From contig NZ_JAABOK010000003.1 of assembly GCF_009928525.1 (NCBI RefSeq), positions 248,001-312,000 of the forward strand: a DNA stretch of 64,000 nucleotides, read 5' to 3'. Below the pieces are notes generated by a model that saw nothing but the letters and a program-made list of their open reading frames with translations, made no database searches and was not told where the DNA came from. The DNA comes from Chitinophaga solisilvae. GTDB taxonomy: Bacteria; Bacteroidota; Bacteroidia; Chitinophagales; Chitinophagaceae. Positions within the stretch are counted from its first letter, which is position 1. Each line of letters starts with the position of its first letter. Below are positions 44,948-53,950 of the stretch, piece after piece. Position numbers and translations under genes: made by a program.

Positions 44948-46609
44948 ATGTTAGTCACACCTACAACTGCAAAACCTTTTGCCTTCACGGAAAAGCAGAT
45001 CTGGCTTTTCTTCGTTTCACTATTGGTATTATTACAGTTCAGTGCCCTGCAGGTGCCCATCCTGGAGCCTGACGGCGCTTTGTATGCCGGCATTGCCAAA
45101 ACCATGGTGCAGCAGCATGACTACCTGAACCTGTATGCAGATGGTCATGAATGGCTGGATAAGCCTCATTTTCCTTTCTGGATGACCGCGCTGAGCTTTC
45201 AGCTGTTTGGGTTTCATACCTGGTCCTACAAGCTGCCTGCCATCCTTTTTCTGCTCATGGGCGCCTGGTATACCTACCGGTTTGCCCTGGCCCTGTATGG
45301 CGAAACCGTTGCGCGATGGAGTGTTTGCATACTGCTGACTGCAGAGCATCTGGTGATTTCCAACAATGACGTGCGTGCAGAACCCTATCTGACGGGGCTG
45401 ATTATAGCTGCAGTCTATCATTTTTACCGCAGCCTGTTACCCCGTATGGGCATGATGCACCTGGTAGCGGGCGCTATTTTTACCGCCTGTGCAGTCATGA
45501 CCAAAGGCATATTTGCGCTGGTGCCTGTAGGCGCCGCTATTGGCGGGCACCTGGCATTTACGGGGCAGTGGAAAGCGGTATTCTCCTGGAAATGGCTGCT
45601 GGCGGGGATATTGACGGCCCTGTTCATCACGCCGGAATTATATGCGCTGTATCGTCAGTTTGATATGCACCCGGAGAAGACAGTATTCGGTACCTCGCAT
45701 GTTTCGGGGTTACGGTTTTTCTTCTGGGACAGCCAATTCGGACGCTTTATGAACACCGGGCCTATCAAGGGTTCCGGCGATCCGTTCTTTTTCTTTCATA
45801 CGTTGTTATGGGCATTTCTGCCCTGGCCGGTGATGTTGTATGCTGCCATATTCATCTTCATAAAAAAGTGGAAGCAGCAACCGGAGTATTACTGCATCTG
45901 CGGGGCGCTGGCTACCTTCCTGCTCTTTTCCCTGTCCCGGTTCCAGCTGCCGCATTATCTAAACATCATCTTTCCTTTCTTCGCCATACTTACAGCAAAA
46001 TATATCTTGTCTTTACAAACTGCCGGGGAGCTGAAATTTTTCCGGGTAACGCAGTACGTGATAATTTTCCTGCTGGCTATCGCCGGGGTGGTGATAGACC
46101 TGTTATATAAGCCAGCAATGGGTTACGCCTGGCTGATACCCGCTGCCGCCCTGATTGTATTGTACCTGCTGCTGCATTACTGGCTGGATAAAAACACGCG
46201 GGAAGCGGTGTTTTATCGCACTGCGGCGGTCAGCATATTACTGAATCTGTACGTGAATACTATCTTGTATCCTGATATGATGCAGTACCAGAGCGGAAGC
46301 CAGGCTGCATTGTATGCCAATGCCACGTTGCCGGAAACGCCGGTGAGCATGTATAATACCAACACCTACTCCTTTGAATTTTACCTGCATGCTCCGGTAA
46401 CGCGTACCGACAGTGCGCGGGAAGGGGTATTGCTGACGACGCCGGAACATTTGCCTGCCTTGCAGCAGGAGGGCTATAGCTATACCCTGCTGCAGTCCTT
46501 TCCCAACTTTTATGTGAGCAAATTAGATCTTCCTTTTGTGCGTAAAGCGACGCGTAACAGTACGTTAGGAGAAAGAATGCTGATCCGGGTAAAAAAAGTT
46601 ATTCCGTAA
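44948..46609 (+). CDS. Membrane glycosyltransferase, GT39/ArnT-like
   Basis: A 553-residue protein with about a dozen transmembrane helices. The first periplasmic loop carries the acidic motif ILEPDGALYAGIAKTM and then EWLDKPHFPFWMTAL, as in protein-O-mannosyltransferase and ArnT families, which use polyprenyl-phosphate sugars on the outer side of the inner membrane. The helices are followed by a short C-terminal soluble domain. Donor and acceptor are unknown. A hairpin terminator overlaps its stop codon. Confidence 0.88.
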   Translation: MLVTPTTAKPFAFTEKQIWLFFVSLLVLLQFSALQVPILEPDGALYAGIAKTMVQQHDYLNLYADGHEWLDKPHFPFWMTALSFQLFGFHTWSYKLPAILFLLMGAWYTYRFALALYGETVARWSVCILLTAEHLVISNNDVRAEPYLTGLIIAAVYHFYRSLLPRMGMMHLVAGAIFTACAVMTKGIFALVPVGAAIGGHLAFTGQWKAVFSWKWLLAGILTALFITPELYALYRQFDMHPEKTVFGTSHVSGLRFFFWDSQFGRFMNTGPIKGSGDPFFFFHTLLWAFLPWPVMLYAAIFIFIKKWKQQPEYYCICGALATFLLFSLSRFQLPHYLNIIFPFFAILTAKYILSLQTAGELKFFRVTQYVIIFLLAIAGVVIDLLYKPAMGYAWLIPAAALIVLYLLLHYWLDKNTREAVFYRTAAVSILLNLYVNTILYPDMMQYQSGSQAALYANATLPETPVSMYNTNTYSFEFYLHAPVTRTDSAREGVLLTTPEHLPALQQEGYSYTLLQSFPNFYVSKLDLPFVRKATRNSTLGERMLIRVKKVIP

Positions 46610-46632
46610 AACCAGCTGTGGTGGCTGGTTTT
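46608..46632 (+). terminator. Terminator of the glycosyltransferase gene
   Basis: AAAACCAGC / GCTGGTTTT, a perfect 9-bp stem with a 7-base loop; the first arm overlaps the stop codon. Confidence 0.75.
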
Positions 46633-46673
46633 AGGAATGATTCAAAAAATTTTTAAAAAAAGTTGAAATAAGA

Positions 46674-46704
46674 TTTTGCAAAAATGAAAATTTACCTATT
46701 TTTG
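46674..46704 (+). promoter_or_regulatory. Promoter of tRNA-Asn
   Basis: TTTTG (46674-46678), an 18-base spacer and TATTTTTG (46697-46704) fit the Bacteroidota promoter; the tRNA begins 35 bases downstream of the -7 box. Confidence 0.7.
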
Positions 46705-46738
46705 CAATCCCAAATCGAACAAACGATACGGGCAACAC

Positions 46739-46812
46739 TCCTCCTTAGCTCAGTTGGTTAGAGCATCTGACTGTTAATCAGAGGGTCGCTGGTTCAAGTC
46801 CAGCAGGGGGAG
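46739..46812 (+). tRNA. tRNA-Asn (anticodon GTT)
   Basis: A complete cloverleaf: acceptor TCCTCCT pairs with AGGGGGA (one G-T pair), D arm GCTC/GAGC, anticodon stem TCTGA/TCAGA with loop CTGTTAA (GTT at 46773-46775), and T arm GCTGG-TTCAAGT-CCAGC. The discriminator is G. It is the only RNA gene seen and marks the left edge of the accessory segment. Confidence 0.97.
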
Positions 46813-46819
46813 CAACTAC

Positions 46820-46850
46820 GAAACCCCGCACCATGCGGGGTTTCTTTTTT
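46820..46850 (+). terminator. Terminator after tRNA-Asn
   Basis: GAAACCCCGCA / TGCGGGGTTTC, an 11-bp perfect stem with loop CCA, then TTTTTT. Confidence 0.92.
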
Positions 46851-46920
46851 AATATCTCTCTCTATGCTTTTAGCATTTTTCCCAAAACGGAACAATTTCC
46901 GGAACAAAAAAATGCTTATC

Positions 46921-47046
46921 ATGAAAATTCTTCTCAATTCATGTTACCGCACACGCACAGAAATTAAAGTCTACCCCAAAAGCTGGAATACTACCAGAGC
47001 ATCTATGACAAAAAAGAAATACCAACTCTACTTTATTACAGCATAA
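46921..47046 (+). pseudogene. Possible remnant of a tyrosine integrase N-terminus
   Basis: A short open frame just after the tRNA reads MKILLNSCYRT then EIKVYPKSWNTTRASMTKKK and stops. The piece KVYPKSWNTTRAS resembles the arm-binding start of Bacteroidota tyrosine integrases (strand, then ..P..WN...R..G), which often sit beside a tRNA attachment site. Nothing of the catalytic domain remains. The likeness is weak and could be chance; the surrounding 46851-47167 is A+T-rich with no other gene visible. Confidence 0.2.
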
Positions 47047-47167
47047 TCATTATCTAAACTTTTGAGCCTACCTTATTACGGTTTACCGTAAAAGTTATTT
47101 GTAAGACCTTTTTACTTTGGATTGGAATACAAGGTGTTATTTTATTAACTCTCCAATCAATTTAACA

Positions 47168-47650
47168 ATGGAAACAATAATTTCTTCAAATCCATTTGTT
47201 GCTCCATTTATGGAAGATATTAATGGAATTAATTTTACAATGGTAAAATTGAAGCTACAAGAGCCTCCTTATGAAGGGTATGGCTGGTCTGCAGCTCAAG
47301 CGGACAACGCAGAAATTGAATATAAGAGATTTCTGGCGCTGAAAAGAAAATACCCGGAAAAGGATATTGTACCGCACAGAGATGTTGATCTTTTCTGGCA
47401 TCAGCACATTCTTGATACAAAGAAATATGCGGAAGATTGTGAAGCAATATTTGGGTTTTTGTTGCATCATTATCCTTACTTCGGAATGAATGGGCCGGAA
47501 GATGAACAGAAGTTGATTAATGCATTTGAGGAAACGAAGAATCTTTACGCTGAAACATTCAATGTCGAGTATCTCGCAAAGCCAACAAAACCCAAACGAT
47601 GTCTTGCCCCTAAGTGCAGAACTCAGTGTAAACCTGTAAAATGTAAATAG
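47168..47650 (+). CDS. Glycine-rich-domain-like (DUF1399-type) protein with cysteine tail
   Basis: Starts at the ATG at 47168 (METIISSNPFVAPF); 160 residues. The central motif PHRDVDLFWHQHILDTKKY followed by LLHHYPYFGMNG is the signature of glycine-rich-domain-containing-protein-like proteins, of unknown function; the conserved H70, D74, W77, H78 and H80 could bind a metal. The C-terminal tail after residue 144 is basic with four regularly spaced cysteines (C145, C150, C154, C159). The gene is A+T-rich beside its neighbours and is a likely transferred gene in the segment after tRNA-Asn. A perfect terminator follows. Confidence 0.7.
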   Translation: METIISSNPFVAPFMEDINGINFTMVKLKLQEPPYEGYGWSAAQADNAEIEYKRFLALKRKYPEKDIVPHRDVDLFWHQHILDTKKYAEDCEAIFGFLLHHYPYFGMNGPEDEQKLINAFEETKNLYAETFNVEYLAKPTKPKRCLAPKCRTQCKPVKCK

Positions 47651-47700
47651 TTCTTCAGCTTTTATTAAAGCTAAAGGGTTAATAACTATTCGGTAGGAGT

Positions 47701-47728
47701 AAAAAGCTTGCAATACTGCAAGCTTTTT
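47701..47728. terminator. Bidirectional terminator
   Basis: AAAAAGCTTGCA / TGCAAGCTTTTT, a perfect 12-bp stem with loop ATAC; A and T runs within it serve both strands. It separates the DUF1399-type gene from the convergent broken gene. Confidence 0.85.
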
Positions 47729-47746
47729 AGATATGTTATATTTCTA

Positions 47747-48043
47747 TCAAGCTGAAACATGATTTTTAATATCAACTTCCGTATCTCTTAAAGGCCTAAG
47801 TTCAGCAAACACGAATTTATCTTCAAATTCAAAAAGCAGCCCTATAAAGGAAATTCCTGATATTGTCATGATTTTTTCTATAGCCTGTATCTTAAATATA
47901 GCCTCTCCCATTTGAAGCGGCAGGTATATGTAACTACCAGCAGTAATAGAACCTTCAACAACTTTTCCTACAAGGATTCCCTTTTAATCTTCATGTCTAT
48001 GTTTAAAAGTATCAGTGATCTTAAATTTTCCAATTGTATTCAT
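47747..48043 (-). pseudogene. EF-Tu domain-II-like small protein interrupted by an in-frame stop
   Basis: Read from the ATG at 48043 the frame gives MNTIGKFKITDTFKHRHED, a TAA (complement of 47984-47986), then 78 more codons starting KGILVGKVVEGSITAGSYIY and including IFKIQAIEKIMTISGISFIG and LLFEFEDKFVFAELRPLR. The whole resembles the beta-barrel domain II of translation GTPases (F.I.D.F....G.LV.GKV..G.I..G..I). Continuity on both sides of the stop indicates a nonsense mutation in a once intact 98-residue gene, or recoding. No gene was otherwise apparent in this 530-base gap. Confidence 0.65.
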
Positions 48044-48057
48044 ATTTCTTTAGGTTG

Positions 48058-48100
48058 CTATTAAAGCAGACAGTCTATTAAAGCAGACAGTCTATTAAAG
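48058..48100. repeat. 17-bp tandem repeat, 2.5 copies
   Basis: CTATTAAAGCAGACAGT occurs at 48058-48074 and 48075-48091, followed by the first nine bases again (48092-48100). It lies just upstream of the broken EF-Tu-like gene on its strand, in the place of its promoter. Confidence 0.9.
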
Positions 48101-48122
48101 TTTTTTTCTACCTGAGAAGTAT

Positions 48123-48168
48123 GCTAAAAATCAAGAAGGCCGCACAAGCGGCCTTCTTGATTTTTAGC
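48123..48168. terminator. Terminator of the defence operon (21-bp perfect stem)
   Basis: GCTAAAAATCAAGAAGGCCG C pairs perfectly (21 bp) with 48148-48168 around loop ACAA, 11 bases beyond the stop of the res gene. A and T runs within the stem make it usable from both sides. Confidence 0.88.
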
Positions 48169-48179
48169 GGAATAATTCC

Positions 48180-51100
48180 CTACTCCCCTCCTACTATCTC
48201 CATCAGTTTTGAATAATCACTGATAACATCATACTTCACTTTATCATGTGCTATCTTCGTATTAATAGCTTCAAAGTACTTACGCGCACATTTTATCTTC
48301 GCATCTTCAATACCTCTCAATTCCAGCGATGACATGGAGCCTTTGGTTTCTGCCACGAAGTAGATATGCCTGACAGCGCCTGTCACAAATGATATGGCCC
48401 AATCCGGATTATAATCTCCGACAGGGGTGGGAATGAGAAATTTGCCGGGCAGCTTCGCATAAACAACTACTTCATCGCTCGCATCCAGCTCTTCTGCGAA
48501 GTCGCGCTCTACCTTGGAGTCGGTTATGGCAAAATCGTAAACATGCTTTTTAAGCCGTTTGGTGGCCTTCGAGAAATCCTTTTTAGACCTGTCTGCTGTA
48601 AATATGCTTACATCATGTGTCCCGGCTATTTCGTCATAGGACAGGTGTTCAATAATAAGCGTTGCCTTTTGTTCCTGAATGAGGCGGGAGGCCTCCGCGA
48701 TAAAATGCTCCGGGTTCTTTTTAAACTGACTGAACACAATGGGATCTATCTCTGTCAGAATTGCTGCTATCGTTTTGCGGGTGAGCTGCACATTTTCTGC
48801 GATCTTCCCCAGCAGGTCATAGGTAACGGCTGAGTGCACCGAAGCGCTCAGACTACCCGTTACAGTGCCTTTGGTTTCAAATGTTTCTCCCTGCTTTAGT
48901 TGCGTATCGGTAATATGGGTACCCTGTATACCTGCCTGCACAGTATATTGAAGGGGCGTTACACGGAGATCTGCATTCAGCGTTTTAATACAGTTTTTAA
49001 CCAGTTCTGCGGCATCGAAGCCTACGCGGTATACCGCGCGCCGGTTAATGCGCTTCCACAGTTCCTGGAACTCTTTTTTGCTGAAGCTGTCTTCGTTCAA
49101 CGGATTTACCTTCGATGTACGGTCATCATCTACTTCCGGAAGCTGATTTTCATTGAATACGCTGTCAACGAGTTTGAAAACCTGTTCCGCATGGGGCGCG
49201 AGTTCTGCCGGCAATGGCGCTAATGCGGCGTCTTTCTGTGCCGTGTAATAGGCTTCTGTGATCTGGTCTGCGTCATCGGTATAATCATGCTTCAGCAGAT
49301 ACTTGTAAATCTGCTTCGCCATGGCAGCGGTGATTTCCATCGTTCCGGAGGCGGTCTGAATCACTTTGCCGGTGAAATACGCTTCGTCTGCTTTGCGCGG
49401 ACGGGCAGAAAGCGATTCACTGATTTCTTTCTGCAGGTTGCGGACAAACTCTTTATAGCTTTCACTGGCAATGACGGTCAGCACATTTATATCGTGAACA
49501 ATGGCCGGATCATCAATACGGTCGCCGTGCTGGTTCACACACAAACGCAGGCCACGCCCCACTTCCTGACGACGTGAAATGGTATTGTCGCTATGTTTCA
49601 GCATACACATGACGAACACATTCGGATTATCCCAGCCCTCTCTTAAAGCAGAGTGGGAAAAGATAAAACGGACAGGCTCCTCAAAAGACAACAGTTTGGC
49701 CTTGTCTCTCAGGATAAGGTCATAGGCATCTACATCGTCGGACTGCCCCGCCGATTCCCCGCGTGTTACCACGCCCGGATCGGTCAGGCGTTTGGTTTTT
49801 TTATCAATCGAGAAATAGCCATTATGAATACTCCTGGCATCAAATCCTTTCAGGTAATGATGATAGGCTGCTTCCTGTTCGCTGAATACCATTTCAGCCA
49901 GGACTTCATTTTTCAGCGCTTCGTATTCTTCTTCGAAAATGCGGGCGTATTCCCCTCTTTCATCAGATCGGGTATAATCCCGGTATTTAACAACTTCATC
50001 GATGAAGAACAAGGACAGGACCTTAATGCCTTCCGCGAAAAGCTTTCTCTCTTTTTCAAGATGTACCTTGATGGTTTCCCTGATCTGAATACGACGGATG
50101 GCGGTTTCTGTTACGTCGCCGGTAGCATCGCCTACCATCAGTATGGCGCCGTTGATAAATTCTATGGTGTCTCTGCCGGCATCTACCTGCGAAACTACAT
50201 AACCTTTGTATTGATCAAGTCCGTTGGAGAGATCAAATAAATCATCCCCTCTGCCGAGGCGTTTCACCACCCGTTTAATAGCGCCGCTTTGCAGTTTGAT
50301 CTCCATTTCTACCCTTGCCACCGGCGCCTGCCTGGACACTTCAATGGACTCCAGGTATAAATAGGCATTCGTACCTGCCAGCCCTTTGACGGTGATGCCA
50401 CGTACGCCGATCTTCTTCACGAGTTTCTGATTGTAGGCATCCAGTGCATCCAGGCGGTGAACTTTGTTATAGGTGGTTTTGTGTGTGGCAGAATAGCGAA
50501 GAAGCATCAGCGGCTTAAACTTCGGCAATGCGTCTGTAGTGGCCTTGCCTTCCATCTTTTGCGGTTCGTCCAGAATCAGGATAGGACGATTACTGGCAAT
50601 AACGTCAATAGGTCTGCGCGACTGAAAATCATCCAGCTCAGCATTAATACGGAGGTTTTCCGCACTTTTGGCATTGAATGCCTGTATGTTGATGATCATC
50701 ACATTGATGCCGCCATCAGATGAGTAGCTTTCAAGATGATGAAGCTGTTTGGAATTGTAGATAAAGAACCGTGCCTTTTTACCGTAGCTTTCGCTGAAAT
50801 GTTCTGCCGTATTTTTAAAAGACTGGTGAACACCTTCCCGGATAGCAATGCTCGGCACCATAATGATGAACTTGTTCCAGCCGTAACGCTTGTTCATCTC
50901 GAAGATGGTCTTGATATAGCAATACGTCTTTCCCGTTCCGGTCTCCATTTCCACGTCCAGGTTGATCCTGATGTCTTTACCGGATACCAGCTGCTCCGAA
51001 AGGGGTAGGTTCTGCCGCTTTTGAATATCCAGGATATTCCTGATAAGCTGTGCGTCTGATAACTGGATATCTGCATTGCGAAACCCGGTCTCAAATTCCA

Positions 51101-51233
51101 GACGGGCCTGGGCCTGCTTCCCCGGATCCAGACGAAAACTGGCATTGGTGATAAGGGGCTGCCCTGCAAAGCAATCCACTACCGACTCAACGGCATTAGT
51201 CTGATACGGCTGAACTTTGAATTTAAGTTTCAT
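48180..51233 (-). CDS. res: Type III restriction enzyme Res subunit
   Basis: A 1017-residue superfamily 2 helicase-nuclease. Walker A is in [15 protein letters not shown] (about residue 98-103), motif II is [10 protein letters not shown], motif V/VI is [20 protein letters not shown] then [13 protein letters not shown]. The C-terminal nuclease of the type III kind is visible as [12 protein letters not shown] followed by YFVAETKGS (PD...ExK). It cuts DNA after ATP-driven diffusion from unmodified sites bound by Mod. It starts eight bases after mod and ends the four-gene operon. Confidence 0.93.
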   Translation of the reverse strand: MKLKFKVQPYQTNAVESVVDCFAGQPLITNASFRLDPGKQAQARLEFETGFRNADIQLSDAQLIRNILDIQKRQNLPLSEQLVSGKDIRINLDVEMETGTGKTYCYIKTIFEMNKRYGWNKFIIMVPSIAIREGVHQSFKNTAEHFSESYGKKARFFIYNSKQLHHLESYSSDGGINVMIINIQAFNAKSAENLRINAELDDFQSRRPIDVIASNRPILILDEPQKMEGKATTDALPKFKPLMLLRYSATHKTTYNKVHRLDALDAYNQKLVKKIGVRGITVKGLAGTNAYLYLESIEVSRQAPVARVEMEIKLQSGAIKRVVKRLGRGDDLFDLSNGLDQYKGYVVSQVDAGRDTIEFINGAILMVGDATGDVTETAIRRIQIRETIKVHLEKERKLFAEGIKVLSLFFIDEVVKYRDYTRSDERGEYARIFEEEYEALKNEVLAEMVFSEQEAAYHHYLKGFDARSIHNGYFSIDKKTKRLTDPGVVTRGESAGQSDDVDAYDLILRDKAKLLSFEEPVRFIFSHSALREGWDNPNVFVMCMLKHSDNTISRRQEVGRGLRLCVNQHGDRIDDPAIVHDINVLTVIASESYKEFVRNLQKEISESLSARPRKADEAYFTGKVIQTASGTMEITAAMAKQIYKYLLKHDYTDDADQITEAYYTAQKDAALAPLPAELAPHAEQVFKLVDSVFNENQLPEVDDDRTSKVNPLNEDSFSKKEFQELWKRINRRAVYRVGFDAAELVKNCIKTLNADLRVTPLQYTVQAGIQGTHITDTQLKQGETFETKGTVTGSLSASVHSAVTYDLLGKIAENVQLTRKTIAAILTEIDPIVFSQFKKNPEHFIAEASRLIQEQKATLIIEHLSYDEIAGTHDVSIFTADRSKKDFSKATKRLKKHVYDFAITDSKVERDFAEELDASDEVVVYAKLPGKFLIPTPVGDYNPDWAISFVTGAVRHIYFVAETKGSMSSLELRGIEDAKIKCARKYFEAINTKIAHDKVKYDVISDYSKLMEIVGGE

Positions 51234-51241
51234 CGGCGGCG

Positions 51242-53275
51242 TTAGATGGATTTTACTTCGGTGGATGGTGACAATTGCCTGAATATCTGATCAACATTGA
51301 TCTTCACGGCATCAGATTCAAAGCCGTTGTCGTGGAATACCACGCGGAGCGGTTTCTTTTCGGCCAGCTCACTCACCAGATCTTCAGAGATGCCTGTATC
51401 AAAACAGGCGATGAGCGCATCTTCATCCACAAAGAATACGTTTTTGCCTTGTATTTTTTCTTTACGGACAGGGAGTGTCAGGTCCACGCCCCAATCCAGC
51501 AGCACCTGAAACAACAGATCTTCCGGGTTGTTGCGGTCCGGCTTAATATTGTTTACGGCATCCAGCAGTCTCTTTTGTATTACATTGTCCGGGATATAGT
51601 AAATATCCGCCATGTTGGACGTGTCCACTTTAAGCACGCGGAAGCCCGTATCACCCGTGAAATCAGGATTGTCTTCCTTCACTTTTTGTGCTGACCTGCG
51701 GATACGTTCTTTACTTATTTCTGCAATATTTTCGGGCACTCCTTTTTTCCGGCATAGTTCAGCAGCCATTTTTTGTTCCGGAAGATTGGTATCCAGTTTT
51801 TCCGGCAGTTGAATCACAATGAACTTCCTGTTCTTCCCATCTTCTGCATTTGTCTGCATAACTGCATGTGCGGTGGTACCGGATCCTGCAAAAAAGTCCA
51901 GGACAATATCACCTTCTTCCATGCTGATGGAGCTGAGCAGCAGACGGAGTAATGTGGTGGGTTTCGGGTAGGAGAAATAATTTTTCCCATCAAAAATTTT
52001 TTCTACTTCAATACCGCCATCACTTTTTAATGATAATACAGACCTCAGCAAAAAGGTATTTACTTCATCGAGGTAGGTAATAGAGCTGGGTTGGGTGTTT
52101 TCATCTTTTGCAAACCAGATTTTGCCACACATGAAACTGCCGTCATGCAGCGCTGTCATCTGCTGATATGTTCCGTTTTTAAAGTTAGCCGCCTCTTTGA
52201 ATGTATCTTCTTTCCAGCGCCAGCCTCTGTCGGGTATCGCCACAGGCTTCCCTGTTTTGGGATGGGGTACTTCGTACCGCGGCCCGAATGTGGTGGCATT
52301 AGGCCAGCTCATATTAATTTTCCCCCAAAGCCGGTATGCTGTATCCAGTGAGTTATAGAGCGTAATGCCCCGGTCATACCCCTGCTTTTTATAGAGCTTC
52401 TTAATTTCTTTTTCGGCCTGGTCGATAGGCTCCTGGTTTTTTTTGAGTTTTTCTACCAGTTGGTAGATATCTTCCAGCCCATCTTTCCGCATCACAAATT
52501 CTTGTCTGACAGCCGAATTTTTCAGATAAATAAGAATGTATTCGTGGATGTTTCCTATGCCTTTATCATTTTTTGGAATTCTTTTATTCCAGGTAATACA
52601 CTCAACAAAATTATTTTCGCCGAATATCTCATCACAAATCCGTCTTAGATTCGCTATTTCGTCATTTCCTACGGAAATAAACAATGCACCTGAATCCTTG
52701 AGGAGATTGCGGGCCAGCTTGATTCTGGAATAGATCATACTTAACCAGTCCGAATGGAATCTGCCATTACTTTCCGTATTTGATACCAGGCGGTTTCCCT
52801 TCTCGTCTTTCTGGTTGGAACGTATTAAAAAGTCCTCAGCGTCTTCAACAAAATCGTCTTTGTATATATAGTCATTCCCGATGTTATAGGGAGGATCTAT
52901 ATAGATCATCTTGATTTTTCCAAGATATGTTTCCTGTAGAAGTTTCAGTGCATCGAGGTTATCGCCTTCGATAAAGAGATTTTTTGTGGTGTCAAAATCC
53001 ACGCTCTCTTCCCGTGCCGGGCGGAGGGTTTTAGCAATCGGAGCATTTGCTGTCAGGAGTGCTTCGCGTTTGCCAGGCCAGTTGAGCTGATACCTTTCCT
53101 GCGGTCCCTCGGCAATCTGGCCGCTCAGTTCCTGTTTAAGCTGGTCAAAATCAACAGCGTATTTAGTATTGCCCTGTGCGTCTTTTGCTTCGGTAACGCA
53201 TGACGGAAACAATTCGCGGATACGCGCGATATTGTCTTGTGTCAGGTCAGGTGTATGCATTTTTAATTTTTCCAT
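51242..53275 (-). CDS. mod: Type III modification methyltransferase Mod (N6-adenine, beta class)
   Basis: A 677-residue methyltransferase. The catalytic motif [15 protein letters not shown] is at residues 127-130 and precedes the SAM-binding motif [15 protein letters not shown] (about 460), the order of beta-class enzymes. The stretch between them is the target-recognition domain. It methylates an asymmetric site on one strand and gives specificity to Res. It begins three bases after the DUF4391 gene stop. The target sequence cannot be predicted. Confidence 0.94.
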   Translation of the reverse strand: MEKLKMHTPDLTQDNIARIRELFPSCVTEAKDAQGNTKYAVDFDQLKQELSGQIAEGPQERYQLNWPGKREALLTANAPIAKTLRPAREESVDFDTTKNLFIEGDNLDALKLLQETYLGKIKMIYIDPPYNIGNDYIYKDDFVEDAEDFLIRSNQKDEKGNRLVSNTESNGRFHSDWLSMIYSRIKLARNLLKDSGALFISVGNDEIANLRRICDEIFGENNFVECITWNKRIPKNDKGIGNIHEYILIYLKNSAVRQEFVMRKDGLEDIYQLVEKLKKNQEPIDQAEKEIKKLYKKQGYDRGITLYNSLDTAYRLWGKINMSWPNATTFGPRYEVPHPKTGKPVAIPDRGWRWKEDTFKEAANFKNGTYQQMTALHDGSFMCGKIWFAKDENTQPSSITYLDEVNTFLLRSVLSLKSDGGIEVEKIFDGKNYFSYPKPTTLLRLLLSSISMEEGDIVLDFFAGSGTTAHAVMQTNAEDGKNRKFIVIQLPEKLDTNLPEQKMAAELCRKKGVPENIAEISKERIRRSAQKVKEDNPDFTGDTGFRVLKVDTSNMADIYYIPDNVIQKRLLDAVNNIKPDRNNPEDLLFQVLLDWGVDLTLPVRKEKIQGKNVFFVDEDALIACFDTGISEDLVSELAEKKPLRVVFHDNGFESDAVKINVDQIFRQLSPSTEVKSI

Positions 53276-53278
53276 GCT

Positions 53279-53950
53279 TTATTCTTCTGTCAGGGCTTTG
53301 AGCCTGTCAATTTGTTGTTTCGTATTCCGGATACCGGCATTGATTTCAACCTTGCGGTTGAATTGTTTTTCCTTTTCCAGTGCTGCTTCCATTTTCGTCA
53401 GTTCTTTTTGCTGCCGGGAAATGGCTTCTGCCCGTCTGATGCGTTGCTGCAGGCTTTCTCCCTGCCTGGGCGGATAAGGTATCAAAGTGCCCAGCAGTTC
53501 GTCATATAAGGCGGCCAGATCCAGTTTTACCGGTAAAGCCTGCCTGCCGGCATTTTCCGGCATCCAATCCGATATCAGCCAGGCGCCGGATATCCATTTT
53601 TCTCCGCCGGATTCATGCGGACGTTTGTAACAGGCCATGACCTTTACTTTCCCTTCATAGCTGACTTCATAGACAATCGGAAAAGGAATGGCTATGTCTA
53701 TGCTTCGCAAAACGTCGGGATGAAGTTCACCTGTTTTCAGCGTGACTGCAAATATCTGAATTTCAGACACTATTTCCGTCGCGGGTATATTGATTGTTTC
53801 CGGGGCGAGCTTGAACTTCCAGACGATCTGATCTATCTGCCGTACAAAAAGCTCTTTAAGCCGGGTACTGGCTGCTGTATGAGCATAAATCTTTGCCTTG
53901 GGCAATGTGCGGCCAAAGTATGATTGCCTGGGATAGTCAAAAAGTATCAT
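53279..53950 (-). CDS. DUF4391 domain protein in the defence operon
   Basis: A 223-residue protein. The N-terminal two thirds are an alpha/beta domain (MILFDYPRQSYFGRTLPKAKIY; IQIFAVTLKTGELHPDVL; IPFPIVYEVSYEGKVKVMACY), which I assign to DUF4391. The C-terminal part, from RRAEAISRQQKELTKMEAAL onward, is a charged coiled coil. Its ATG overlaps the helicase stop by four bases (ATGA), so the two are translationally coupled. DUF4391 is of unknown function; here it may bridge the helicase and the restriction enzyme. Confidence 0.8.
   Translation of the reverse strand: MILFDYPRQSYFGRTLPKAKIYAHTAASTRLKELFVRQIDQIVWKFKLAPETINIPATEIVSEIQIFAVTLKTGELHPDVLRSIDIAIPFPIVYEVSYEGKVKVMACYKRPHESGGEKWISGAWLISDWMPENAGRQALPVKLDLAALYDELLGTLIPYPPRQGESLQQRIRRAEAISRQQKELTKMEAALEKEKQFNRKVEINAGIRNTKQQIDRLKALTEE

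Noticed and set aside
48058..48100. CRISPR-like repeat
   Set aside because: Units are contiguous without spacers, only 17 bp, and no cas genes are present.
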